Shown piece after piece: positions 17,119 to 24,833 of a DNA stretch of 64,000 bases. Position 1 is the first letter of the stretch; the number at the start of each line of letters is the position of its first letter. The position numbers and the translations under genes are program-made. This DNA comes from Lactobacillus pasteurii DSM 23907 = CRBIP 24.76 (GTDB lineage Bacteria > Bacillota > Bacilli > Lactobacillales > Lactobacillaceae). The notes under the pieces were generated by a model. It saw nothing but the letters and a program-made list of their open reading frames with translations. It had not been told where the DNA came from and searched no databases. The stretch lies in NCBI RefSeq assembly GCF_000297025.1, contig NZ_CAKD01000022.1, forward strand, positions 1 to 64,000. Reading direction: 5' to 3'.

Positions 17119-17868
17119 TTATTTCTTCTTTGGGGCTACAAAGTTGATTACTCTAATGTATTGGCCCTTGCCAACTCTGTAGTACTTCTTGCCGTTCTTG
17201 AAGATGAATGCCTTACCGTAAGTTGTTACCTTCTTACCCTTCTTCAACTTCTTGATGATAGCAATTCTTTGACCCTTGGAGTTGTAAACATAGGCGTTAC
17301 GCTTCAATGTGCGCTTTCTACCAGTTACATTAGTTACAAGTACGTATTCATCCTTGCCAGCTAACTTGTAGTAGTTTCTGCCCTTAATTCTTACTACCTT
17401 AGGGATGTACTTAAGTGAGTCGTATGACTTGTATCTGTTCTTAGTTGGCTTGCCGTTCTTGTCGTAACCAATTGCAGCGTGCATGTATTTACCATCGACA
17501 GTCTTTTCGCTAGGACCTTGGCTTGACTTGCCTGGCAAGATGTTAGTCATACCGATAGTGTCTGGGGATGAAGTAGTTGTATCAGCTTGGCTATTGGTGT
17601 TAGAACCGTTTTCACCGCCGTTCAACTTGTCGATTGCATCGTTGATGTTCTTGGTTGCATCCTTGATAGTTTCAGCAGTGGCATCCTTGTCGGTCTTAGC
17701 CTTTTCGCCATCAGTGATTGACTTATCAAGATCATCCTTCTTGCCCTGGTCAGAGTTGTTGTAGTCGGAAGTGCCTTGAGCATCCTTAGCCTTGTTGATG
17801 TCATCTTTATTGGTTGCGTTGTTGACTTCGTCATGAGCCTTGTTCTTTTGATCGTCTGTCAAGTCCAT
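17119..17868 (-). pseudogene. 5'-truncated SLAP surface protein
   Basis: The 249-residue frame starts inside a GA-like repeat (MDLTDDQKNKAHDEVNNATN) and runs through one FIVAR-like half ending INDAIDKLNGG. A Ser/Thr linker follows, then two SLAP motifs (about residues 125-245: IGYDKNGKPTKNRYKSYDSL, YYKLAGKDEYVLVTN, LKRNAYVYNSKGQRIAIIKK, YYRVGKGQYIRVINF). There is no signal peptide, and no ribosome binding site precedes the ATG; the frame meets a stop soon upstream. It is therefore the 3' end of a lost repeat adhesin of the same kind as the neighbouring 2261-residue protein. With two SLAP motifs against one in the neighbour, it is a separate gene, not the neighbour's broken tail. Confidence 0.7.
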
Positions 17869-18017
17869 AAAATTTTTACTACTTATATGGTAAACATATA
17901 CTACAAGTTAATTATATCATTGTATAGATGATTAAACACAAGGTTATTATTATATAACGCATAGCTTATACATACCTTTAACGGGATTATGCGCAACTTT
18001 CTTATCAAACCATAAGA

Positions 18018-18047
18018 AAAAGATCCAAGTGTATGACCTGGATCTTT
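18018..18047 (-). terminator. Terminator of the lactate permease gene
   Basis: AAAGATCCA pairs with TGGATCTTT. On the minus strand it is followed by a T-run. It lies about 40 bases after the permease stop. Confidence 0.85.
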
Positions 18048-18085
18048 ACAGACAAATTATTCAAATTTTATATAGAAAGTATTCT

Positions 18086-19600
18086 TTAGATAAATTTACC
18101 TAAAACAAAGAGTACGACACAGATTACCACTAGGTAAAGTGCACACCACTTAAGGGCTTGCTTGAGAATTTCACCTTCACTACCTTCTTGGCCGATAGCA
18201 GCTGAAGCAACGGCAATACTTTGTGGTGAGATCATCTTACCAGCAGTAGCACCAACCATGTTGTTAGCAACTAGCCAGTATTCGTTTACGCCTAATGAAT
18301 GAGCAGCTGACAATTGCAAGCCACCAAACAAGACGTTGGCTGAAGTGTCTGAACCAGTAATGAAAGTACCAAGGGCACCGATAATTGGAGCAACCAATGG
18401 GTAAACTGGACCCATTATTTTAACCAAAGTATCAGCAAGGCTAGCAGTCATTTGTGAGTAGCCCATTACCTTAGCAAGAGCAACGATGGCACAAACAGTA
18501 ATCGCAGTTTTCCAAATACCGGCAATAGTCTTGCCTAAGATGCCAAACAATTCACCTGCACCTAAGCCTTGGATTAAGCCACCGATGAAAGTGGCAACGA
18601 TGATCAAAGTACCAGGTGAAGCAAGCAAGTTCAAATTGAATAGTCCTGCACCCTTACCAGTGTAAACTGGGAATTTAATTGAGGCAGCGTTTAACGCGTG
18701 ATTGATAGGTGGAACTAATGAACTTGCCAAAAGAACAAAGACAAAAACCAAAATAAATGGTGCACAGGCCTTCAATAATTCGCTAGTTGAGTGATGTGGC
18801 ACATCAATTTTTTCAGCTGATGGATCAGCTTTTCTAGTCTTAGCTATCGCCACAGTAACAGCAATACTCAAGATTGAACCAACAATTGCTGGAAGTTCTG
18901 GACCAACAAACTTAGCTACGAATATTTGTGGCAAAGCAAATGCCAAACCTGACATCAAGGTAATTAAGAACACACCCTTGATGCTCTTAATGCCCTTGTC
19001 GACAACAGCAACAAGAACAAATGGAATCAACACGATCAACAATAGAAGTTGGAGAGTTACCACAACTGACAAATGGTTCAAGTTAAGACCAGTTACTTGT
19101 CCCAAAGTGATAACTGGCAAACCAATCGCACCAAAGGCAGTTGGTGTAGTGTTAGCGATTAAACAAACTACTGAGGCTTTAATCGGATCAACACCAAAAG
19201 AAATCATAATTCCGGCTGGAATTGCAACAGCTGTACCAAAGCCAGCAATGGCTTCAAGGAATCCCCCAAAGCCCCAGGCAATGATCAAAGTAAGGATACG
19301 CTTGTCAGTCGTAATTGCTGAAAGCATATCTTGAATCTTATTCATCGCCCCAGACTTGGTTGTCACATTGTAAGTAAACAAGGCAGCGATGATTACGTAA
19401 ATGATTGGGAAAAGCCCCATCAACGCCCCCTCCAAGGCACCGCTAAAAGTGTCTAGTGGCGATAACTTAAAGCCAAAAATAGAAATAATAATTGTCAAGG
19501 CCAAACCAATTGTTGTGGCCTTCGGAGCAGCCATTTTCAATACTCCCAAAGAAACGATTAACCATACGATAGGAATTAAGGCTAAAACAAACTTTAACAT
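18086..19600 (-). CDS. lldP: L-lactate permease (LctP family)
   Basis: A 504-residue polytopic membrane protein with about 13 hydrophobic spans. Family landmarks are the N-terminal LGVLKMAAPKATTIGLALTI, the conserved FLEAIAGFGTAVAIPAGIMI (about residue 115) and GALGTFITGSDTSANVLFGG (about 405). These permeases move lactate, and sometimes glycolate, with protons across the membrane. Length is close to the bacterial average (about 500-550). A GGAAG-type ribosome binding site precedes the ATG. It is monocistronic, and a perfect cre site lies 43 bases upstream of the start, so carbon catabolite control by CcpA is likely. In a lactic acid bacterium it would allow reuptake or export of lactate. Confidence 0.9.
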   Translation of the reverse strand: MLKFVLALIPIVWLIVSLGVLKMAAPKATTIGLALTIIISIFGFKLSPLDTFSGALEGALMGLFPIIYVIIAALFTYNVTTKSGAMNKIQDMLSAITTDKRILTLIIAWGFGGFLEAIAGFGTAVAIPAGIMISFGVDPIKASVVCLIANTTPTAFGAIGLPVITLGQVTGLNLNHLSVVVTLQLLLLIVLIPFVLVAVVDKGIKSIKGVFLITLMSGLAFALPQIFVAKFVGPELPAIVGSILSIAVTVAIAKTRKADPSAEKIDVPHHSTSELLKACAPFILVFVFVLLASSLVPPINHALNAASIKFPVYTGKGAGLFNLNLLASPGTLIIVATFIGGLIQGLGAGELFGILGKTIAGIWKTAITVCAIVALAKVMGYSQMTASLADTLVKIMGPVYPLVAPIIGALGTFITGSDTSANVLFGGLQLSAAHSLGVNEYWLVANNMVGATAGKMISPQSIAVASAAIGQEGSEGEILKQALKWCALYLVVICVVLFVLGKFI

Positions 19601-19642
19601 ACTTCCACGCCTTTCTAATTAACTCGATAGTTACATAATACA

Positions 19643-19656
19643 TGAAAGCGATTGCA
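19643..19656 (-). promoter_or_regulatory. cre site (CcpA) upstream of lldP
   Basis: TGAAAGCGATTGCA matches the consensus TGWNANCGNTNNCA at every defined position. It lies 43 bases upstream of the lldP ATG, where CcpA-HPr(Ser-P) binding would block or modulate transcription. Confidence 0.75.
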
Positions 19657-19788
19657 AAAGATAGTGAAAAGCTAGAAAAAATTCGTTTCAGCCTAGTAGT
19701 ATCAATGATTATTATTTCACAAGCTTCTCAATATCGATCAAACTTTTCCACCCTTTTAAAGGGATAAAAGCTAGCTAAATGCACTAAA

Positions 19789-19834
19789 AAAGCCCAATTT
19801 GTGAATTTGTAACAAAAATCACGTACTGGGCTTT
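19789..19834 (-). terminator. Terminator of the DUF1304 gene
   Basis: AAAGCCCA pairs with TGGGCTTT and an inner TTTGT / ACAAA stem extends it. On the minus strand a TTTTTT run follows. Confidence 0.8.
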
Positions 19835-19860
19835 AAAAAGTAAAAAATTTTTTCGTTTTT

Positions 19861-20220
19861 TTATAAAAATAAACTGATCAGCGCTAAAATTGGCAGTCCA
19901 CCTTGCATCAAAATAATTTTTGGATTGCTAGTGATTGCTCCATATGCTGCTACCAAAATGATATAAACTAGTAAAACGATTAAGGCAGTTTGGCTGGCAA
20001 AAACAAAAGTTGCTAATAACACTTCGGCTGCAATCAAACCGTTGTAGACGCCCTGATTTTTGAATAAGGTAATAATCATTTCGTTAGCTTGATCTGCCTT
20101 AGCTAAGCCAAAGACCTTGGCAGTCTTAGCCGACTTAGGTGCAAAGGTCTCTAAATACATGATATATAAAAATTCGACCGCAACTGCTACTGCAAGCACC
20201 TTACTGATAACTGACATCAT
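19861..20220 (-). CDS. DUF1304 family membrane protein
   Basis: A 119-residue membrane protein of the DUF1304 family. From the preferred start it opens MMSVISKVLAVAVAVEFLYI, then has the conserved block FGLAKADQANEMIITLFKNQ and GVYNGLIAAEVLL; four membrane spans can be drawn. An upstream in-frame start at 20253 would add 11 charged residues before the first span; ATG 20220 with GAAAGAG just upstream fits the family better. Function is unknown. It is divergently transcribed from the Flp-like regulator, and the Fnr-type box lies in the shared 97-base gap, so Flp could control both. Confidence 0.8.
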   Translation of the reverse strand: MMSVISKVLAVAVAVEFLYIMYLETFAPKSAKTAKVFGLAKADQANEMIITLFKNQGVYNGLIAAEVLLATFVFASQTALIVLLVYIILVAAYGAITSNPKIILMQGGLPILALISLFL

Positions 20221-20252
20221 ATTCACTCTTTCTAATTGATTATAATTTCTCA

Positions 20253-20282
20253 TTGTAACATTATAAATAATTGTCTTATAAT
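20253..20282 (+). promoter_or_regulatory. Promoter of the Flp/Fnr-like regulator
   Basis: -35 TTGTAA (20253-20258), an 18-base spacer and -10 TATAAT (20277-20282). The predicted start falls at or inside the Fnr box that begins at 20288. Confidence 0.6.
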
Positions 20283-20287
20283 TAGAC

Positions 20288-20301
20288 TTGATCTATATCA
20301 A
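20288..20301. promoter_or_regulatory. Fnr/Flp box, TTGATctatATCAA
   Basis: A perfect Fnr-type palindrome TTGAT-N4-ATCAA, extended by one base pair on each side (CTTGATctatATCAAG). It begins 5 bases after the -10 of the flp promoter and ends 16 bases before the flp ATG, where binding would block transcription. Autorepression is the simplest reading. It lies 68 bases from the DUF1304 start on the other side. Confidence 0.8.
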
Positions 20302-20317
20302 GAAAAGGATGATTTTT

Positions 20318-20962
20318 ATGGAACATTCTCCACTTTCCTGCATCTCCCAAGCCGAACTCTTTAAGGACTTGCCCCTTGAATTGCGTAAACAGCTAGTGAC
20401 CGTCTCCAGTCATCAGCAAATGTTTAAAAAAGGCAGCTTAATTCGTCAACCCGATGATGGCAATGATGGCATGATGCTAGTCGATCACGGCCGAGCTAAA
20501 GTCTACAGCATTGCTGAAAATGGCAAAGAATCAGTGCTAGAAGTCCTAAAGACCGGCGACTTTGAAGGTCAAGCCAGTCTCTTTCGTCATGAAGCAAGCG
20601 ACAATTTTATCGAAGCTTTAGAAGACACCACCATTTGCTCAATTAAGCGAATCGATTTTCAAAATTTACTACAAAAACATCCCGAAATTTCGATCAACTT
20701 GCTCAATAGCTTTGGCCAAAAGTTGACTGAAATAGAGAAAAATACCAGTAGAAGAAATTCTCTTGAAGCCAAAGACCGCCTCTTTGCTTACCTTGAAGAC
20801 CAAGCTAGAGAACAAGGTAGCGATTCTTTCAAGTTAACCATGAAGAAGAAGGATCTTGCTAGCTATCTTGGTTTTACCCCTGAAACACTCAGTCGTCAAT
20901 TAAAAAAATTGGCAGCTGAAGGTCGAATCAACTTAAACGGAAAGCAAGTTGAAATCTTATAA
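20318..20962 (+). CDS. flp: Crp/Fnr family regulator, Flp-like
   Basis: A 214-residue regulator. Residues about 10-125 form the cyclic-nucleotide-type beta-roll (FKKGSLIRQPDDGNDGMMLV, GDFEGQASLF). A dimer helix and a winged HTH follow, with the recognition helix in YLGFTPETLSRQLKKLAAEG (about 183-202); the ETLSR motif reads TTGAT half-sites. There is no Fnr Fe-S cysteine cluster, but Cys8 and Cys107 fit the two-cysteine redox switch described for Flp of Lactobacillus casei. The longest frame starts at 20288, inside the operator; AAAGGATG before ATG 20318 sets the start. It probably senses oxidants and represses itself through the overlapping box. Confidence 0.85.
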   Translation: MEHSPLSCISQAELFKDLPLELRKQLVTVSSHQQMFKKGSLIRQPDDGNDGMMLVDHGRAKVYSIAENGKESVLEVLKTGDFEGQASLFRHEASDNFIEALEDTTICSIKRIDFQNLLQKHPEISINLLNSFGQKLTEIEKNTSRRNSLEAKDRLFAYLEDQAREQGSDSFKLTMKKKDLASYLGFTPETLSRQLKKLAAEGRINLNGKQVEIL

Positions 20963-20966
20963 AAAA

Positions 20967-20994
20967 GAAGCCCGACGAGGAAAAATCGGACTTC
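20967..20994 (+). terminator. Hairpin after flp
   Basis: GAAG-c-CCGA pairs with TCGG-a-CTTC around a 10-base loop, 5 bases after the flp stop. On the plus strand the T-run is poor; on the minus strand a six-base T-run follows. It probably ends flp but could also stop minus-strand transcripts from the gene-free region to the right. Confidence 0.5.
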
Positions 20995-21249
20995 TGTATG
21001 CTAACCACTTATAGTATTATATTAATAAGGTTATAGGAATAACCAGTTGAAAATAGTTCGTGTTTAAATCTTATGATATCATCATCCTTTCCTTATATGA
21101 TGGTATGGAAGATAGAACTGGTGACGAATTTACCAATAAAACTTTTACAACTTATTACATCCCCTCTTTCACGTAAAACCCTTTGTTTCTAATTACATTA
21201 TATACTGTGAAAAATATAATAGCTAACAAAACGCTCAACTAAAAAAGCT
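20995..21249. other. Gene-free region upstream of the candidate small RNA
   Basis: No ORF with a ribosome binding site is visible on either strand. A short TGACGAATTT segment at 21122-21131 is repeated at 21287-21296, inside the candidate small RNA. I checked both strands for short hydrophobic toxin-like peptides and found none. Confidence 0.4.
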
Positions 21250-21284
21250 TTGACTTTAGGGATGTAAGCGGTTATAATTATGTC

Positions 21285-21342
21285 GATGACGAATTTCTAA
21301 TAACATACAATAAAAAAGGCCAGTACAAACATGGTCTTTTTT
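21285..21342 (+). ncRNA. Candidate ~60-nt small RNA
   Basis: A consensus promoter, TTGACT (21250-21255), a 17-base spacer and TATAAT (21273-21278), is followed only about 60 bases later by a terminator: AAAAAAGGCCA / TGGTCTTTTTT (21312-21342). Nothing between them is coding. A promoter and terminator this close imply a short stable transcript. It might instead be a premature stop in a longer leader, but the next gene has its own promoter-like region at about 21470. Confidence 0.45.
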
Positions 21343-21421
21343 ATTGTGTTTTTTTATTTTTGTTCTAGTAACAAAGCATTTGCCTAACATCTTTTCATTT
21401 GATCAGTAAACTACCATCTGC

Positions 21422-21455
21422 TACTGAGATATTTTCTTCTTGCTACTTCTCAGTA
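21422..21455. promoter_or_regulatory. Inverted repeat over the pepE promoter
   Basis: TACTGAGA (21422-21429) and TCTCAGTA (21448-21455) are perfect inverted copies around an 18-base centre. TATAAT follows at 21470, so the right arm overlaps the expected -35 region of the peptidase promoter. A repressor or activator site is plausible. Confidence 0.45.
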
Positions 21456-21510
21456 TTTTAAATGCATGCTATAATAAATCTTATATGATTTTAATTAAGG
21501 AGTTTTATCA

Positions 21511-22824
21511 ATGCATGAATTAACTATCCAAGAAATTGAAAAGTTTAGCCATGACCTTAACCAAGATGCTAAGAATGCTGTCGTTGGTCGTGCTGCTAGA
21601 CGTAGCGGCTTATACGAAGCATCATTCAATGATCATGTCTCACAAAAATTAACCCATGTCTTTTCAACTGAACTTGATACTAACAACGTTACCAACCAAC
21701 TTCACTCAGGTCGTTGCTGGGAATTCTCAGCTTTAAATGTACTTCGTCACGAATTCGGTAAGAAGTACAAGGCTAAGGACTTCACTTTCTCTCAAGCCTA
21801 CAACTTCTTCTGGGACAAGATTGAACGTGCCAATGTCTTCTACGACCAAATCATCTCTTCAGCTGACAAGCCTCTACATGATCGCACTGTTAGAGCTTAC
21901 CTTGATTTAGCTGGACAAGATGGTGGCTTATGGCACATGGCTACTTCTTTAATTGAAAAGTACGGCGTAGTTCCTACTTATGCAATGCCAGAAAACTTCA
22001 ACACTAATAACACTGAAGGCTTGAAGGAAAACCTTGCTAAGAAGTTGAAAAAGGATGCCTTAGTCTTAAGAAAGCTTGTTCAAGCAGGCGATGAAGCTGG
22101 CGTTGAAAAAGCTCGCAAAGAACTGCTTAACGAAGTTTACCGCATGACTGCTATTGCTGTTGGTGAACCACCTAAGACTTTCGATCTTGAATACAGAGAT
22201 GACGACAAGAACTACCATTTGGATAAGAACCTTACTCCAGTTGAATTCTTCAATAAGTACTTGTCAGAAGTTGACTTTGACGACTACGTTGTTTTGGCAA
22301 ATGCACCAGACCACGAATACAACAAGCTTTACGCTCTTCCATTTGAAGACAACGTTAACGGCAAGTACCCTAACACTTACCTAAATGTGCCAATGGAATA
22401 CTTAGCTCAAGCTGCGATTGCTCAACTTAAGGACGGCGAAGCTGTTTGGTTTACTAACGATGTTGCTAAGGGCAAGGACAACAAGACCGGTTTCTTATCA
22501 ACTGATTTGTACAAGTTCGAAGAATTGTTCGACGTTGACATGAGCATGACTAAGGCAGAACGTTTGGCAACTGGTGAAGGTACTATGAGCCACGCTATGA
22601 CTTTAGTCGGCGTTGATGAAGACAATGGCGAAATCCGTCAATGGAAGGTTGAAAATTCTTGGGGCGACAAAGTAGGCAACAAAGGTTACTACGTAATGAG
22701 CAACGAATGGTTCAACGAATACGTTTACGAAGTTGTTGTTCACAAGAAGTATTTGACTAAGGAACAAGTTGCCTTAGCAGAAGGTCCAGCAGAAGCAATG
22801 CCTGTTTGGGACTCAATGGCTTAA
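21511..22824 (+). CDS. pepE: C1-family thiol peptidase, PepC/PepE type
   Basis: A 437-residue papain-fold peptidase of the bleomycin-hydrolase group. The catalytic Cys lies in LHSGRCWEFSALN (about residue 73), the catalytic His in GTMSHAMTLVGVDED (about 366) and the Asn in WKVENSWGDKVG (about 387). PepC aminopeptidases usually carry a slightly different block around the Cys and are about 449 residues; the 437 length and the QLHSGRCWEF context fit the endopeptidase PepE, although I name the symbol from memory. It degrades peptides in the cytoplasm, complementing PepV. AAGGAG before the ATG sets the start. Monocistronic. Confidence 0.8.
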   Translation: MHELTIQEIEKFSHDLNQDAKNAVVGRAARRSGLYEASFNDHVSQKLTHVFSTELDTNNVTNQLHSGRCWEFSALNVLRHEFGKKYKAKDFTFSQAYNFFWDKIERANVFYDQIISSADKPLHDRTVRAYLDLAGQDGGLWHMATSLIEKYGVVPTYAMPENFNTNNTEGLKENLAKKLKKDALVLRKLVQAGDEAGVEKARKELLNEVYRMTAIAVGEPPKTFDLEYRDDDKNYHLDKNLTPVEFFNKYLSEVDFDDYVVLANAPDHEYNKLYALPFEDNVNGKYPNTYLNVPMEYLAQAAIAQLKDGEAVWFTNDVAKGKDNKTGFLSTDLYKFEELFDVDMSMTKAERLATGEGTMSHAMTLVGVDEDNGEIRQWKVENSWGDKVGNKGYYVMSNEWFNEYVYEVVVHKKYLTKEQVALAEGPAEAMPVWDSMA

Positions 22825-22958
22825 TTTAGTAAAATAAAGTAAATGCTATACTTTAACAGTAAATTTCTATTGCACTTACAAAAAGAATGTACTAAAATTT
22901 TCTTGTAAATAGTTCATTGTCTGTTTTTATGTTCTAAGTAGTATAAATAGGCAGTTTT

Positions 22959-23003
22959 AAATAGGGATAATTTGATTATGCTGCAAATTATCCCTATTTT
23001 TTT
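22959..23003. terminator. Bidirectional terminator between pepE and the DUF438 gene
   Basis: A perfect 16-bp stem AAATAGGGATAATTTG / CAAATTATCCCTATTT with a 9-base loop and T-runs on both strands. Confidence 0.9.
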
Positions 23004-23009
23004 ATTCAA

Positions 23010-24221
23010 TTATAAATTACGCTTTTCAGCTGGCAAGTTGCGAATATCGGTGATATCTTGAGCTACTTCTAAGCAGCCAAGATACTTACCTTCTTCATCT
23101 CTAACAGCATAATAGCGCAAGTAAAGAAAGCGGCCCATCTTCTTTGGCGTAAACCAGAATTCATACTTGTCTCTTTGACCGGTGTGAAATTCCTTGAAAA
23201 TTCGCTCAATTACTGGACGGCTTTTGGCAGTGTGACAGTAAAAGACCGAATTGCCTAAGGCATTCTTTGAGTGAGGATAAATCGAAGCTCCCCCGCCAAA
23301 ATAGGCTACCCGATCATTTTCATCAACAAAGGTCAAGGCAAAAGGCAACATATCAAGAATGGCTGACAGCTGCTTGATATTTAAACTGCCCTCTTTGAAA
23401 TTGATAAAAAGACTAGCCATATTCGTCAATTCAACCGCTGGACTAGCCTGAACTTGCTTAGGCTTCCAATTCATCGGCTTTTGCTTGAGCAAGCTGTAGC
23501 CAATCTGGCCTTCTTCTTGCTTGACGTTGTACCAGTCTTGCTCATTTGCGACTTTGTCTAGCATTGGTAGCATGATCTCTTCTTCTTTGAAGATCATCTC
23601 GACTACTTCATGACCAGCTTCTTTGACGGCTTGGACAAATTTTTCCTCATCAACCAGGTCTTTGCTCAATTCAATCGCCTGCTTGATCAATGCTCTGATA
23701 TCATCATCAACGCCCCACATCACTTGTGGCGGAGCAGTAATGCCGTATTTATTCATTAAAGGAAAAATCGACACTTCTTTTCTTAGATAATGCTTATGAA
23801 CAGTATTTAAATCAGCTAAGCCTTGGCGAAGATCTGCTAGCAAGGCTGGATCATGATTTGCCTGCCATTTTTCGAGTTTTGGCAATAAGTAGTCATTGAC
23901 CAAAGATTTCAAGACCAAGTTTTCCAGCTTAAAGGTATGAACTGGATGGCCAGGTTGGTCAAAGTCTGGGTTATCTTTTTCTTCCTTGATCTGATCGCGG
24001 AACAAGTCAACGTGGACATTACAGAGATATTGGATCTTAGCTGGATCAAGTCCGCCAGCAATCAATTGGCGCTCTGCCTGAGTAATTTCTGCTACGTCAA
24101 CTTGGTCAAAGGATTTTTGAAACATTTCCTTAGCTGTAGCCAAATCGCCCCCGTCTTGAATGAAGTTCAAGATTTTGACGATGGCATCTTGACGCTCTTT
24201 GGCAAGTTCTGCCTTAGTCAT
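23010..24221 (-). CDS. DUF438/hemerythrin/PAS protein
   Basis: A 403-residue protein with three parts. The N-terminal DUF438 region (about 1-90) is helical. A hemerythrin-like four-helix bundle (about 90-235) has candidate metal ligands in FKLENLVLKSL, NTVHKHYLRKEVSIFPLMNK and GHEVVEMIFKEEEIMLPML. The C-terminal PAS-like domain (about 280-395, from INFKEGSLNIKQLSAILDML) ends VAQDITDIRNL. Such proteins are thought to handle or sense oxygen or nitric oxide at a di-iron site; this is family knowledge. The ATG overlaps the DUF59 gene's stop by 8 bases and AAAGGGG precedes it, so the two are co-translated. It shares its neighbourhood with anaerobic nrdDG. Confidence 0.85.
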   Translation of the reverse strand: MTKAELAKERQDAIVKILNFIQDGGDLATAKEMFQKSFDQVDVAEITQAERQLIAGGLDPAKIQYLCNVHVDLFRDQIKEEKDNPDFDQPGHPVHTFKLENLVLKSLVNDYLLPKLEKWQANHDPALLADLRQGLADLNTVHKHYLRKEVSIFPLMNKYGITAPPQVMWGVDDDIRALIKQAIELSKDLVDEEKFVQAVKEAGHEVVEMIFKEEEIMLPMLDKVANEQDWYNVKQEEGQIGYSLLKQKPMNWKPKQVQASPAVELTNMASLFINFKEGSLNIKQLSAILDMLPFALTFVDENDRVAYFGGGASIYPHSKNALGNSVFYCHTAKSRPVIERIFKEFHTGQRDKYEFWFTPKKMGRFLYLRYYAVRDEEGKYLGCLEVAQDITDIRNLPAEKRNL

Positions 24222-24783
24222 TGAACTGGTACCCCTTTTCAATCAAATCTGCCTTAACTTTTTCAAGTTCAAAGCCCATCGCTTTTGCACCTAATCTTAA
24301 AGTCATCATCCGGCCTACCGTGCTAACCATCCCTGGAATAGTAATTCTGGTAAAGCCAATATCATACATATCTTGGACAAAGTCTGGATACTTGTCAGCC
24401 AAAGTCTTGATCGGCGTATCTACATCTAATAACTTTCCTGGCTTTTCAGGCTCTTTTGGAGCCTCTTTTTCAGCCATACCCAGCATCTTTTTAGCAGCCT
24501 GCGTCATGCGCTCTGGCGTCCAAACTGGATACCAAACTAGCTTGACTTCAACCTGATCAATCTCTGACAATTCTAGAATTGCCTTTTTAATTTCTTCATC
24601 TAAATATTGACTCAAAGGACAGCCCATCGTCGTCAAGGTCAAGTTCACCTGGCAGCTACGATCCTTAATTTCGATGCCATAGACCAAGCCCAGGTTGACA
24701 ATATCGACAAAAAGTTCAGGGTCTTCTACTTTTTGTAGTTTTTCAATTACTTGATCAACAAGCTGTAGCTTTTTTTCTTCCAT
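24214..24783 (-). CDS. DUF59 (MIP18-like) and DUF1858 fusion protein
   Basis: A 189-residue protein. Residues about 5-90 are a DUF59/MIP18 domain (EDPELFVDIVNLGLVYGIEI, LTLTTMGCPLSQYLDEEI), the fold of Fe-S cluster carrier or assembly proteins such as SufT and PaaD; the Cys of MGCPLS is the likely active residue. After a Pro/Glu/Lys linker, residues about 118-185 are DUF1858 (VDTPIKTLADKYPDFVQDMY, IPGMVSTVGRMMTL), seen in hybrid-cluster and hemerythrin-type systems. It is first in a two-gene operon with the DUF438-hemerythrin gene and lies just downstream of the nrdG terminator. A role in maturing or repairing iron centres is inference. Confidence 0.85.
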   Translation of the reverse strand: MEEKKLQLVDQVIEKLQKVEDPELFVDIVNLGLVYGIEIKDRSCQVNLTLTTMGCPLSQYLDEEIKKAILELSEIDQVEVKLVWYPVWTPERMTQAAKKMLGMAEKEAPKEPEKPGKLLDVDTPIKTLADKYPDFVQDMYDIGFTRITIPGMVSTVGRMMTLRLGAKAMGFELEKVKADLIEKGYQFND

Positions 24784-24803
24784 ATATTAAACCTCAAAAA
24801 ACA

Positions 24804-24827
24804 AGGAAAGCTAATTTTAGCTTTCCT
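24804..24827 (-). terminator. Terminator of nrdDG
   Basis: AGGAAAGCTAA pairs with TTAGCTTTCCT. On the minus strand a T-run follows. It separates nrdG from the DUF59 operon. Confidence 0.85.
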
Positions 24828-24833
24828 CTTATA

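Noticed and set aside
21122-21296. Fst/par-type toxin-antitoxin suggested by the TGACGAATTT direct repeats near the candidate small RNA
   Set aside because: No Fst-like hydrophobic peptide frame exists on either strand of 20990-21510, and the expected convergent arrangement on one shared terminator is not seen. The repeat is kept only as an observation.
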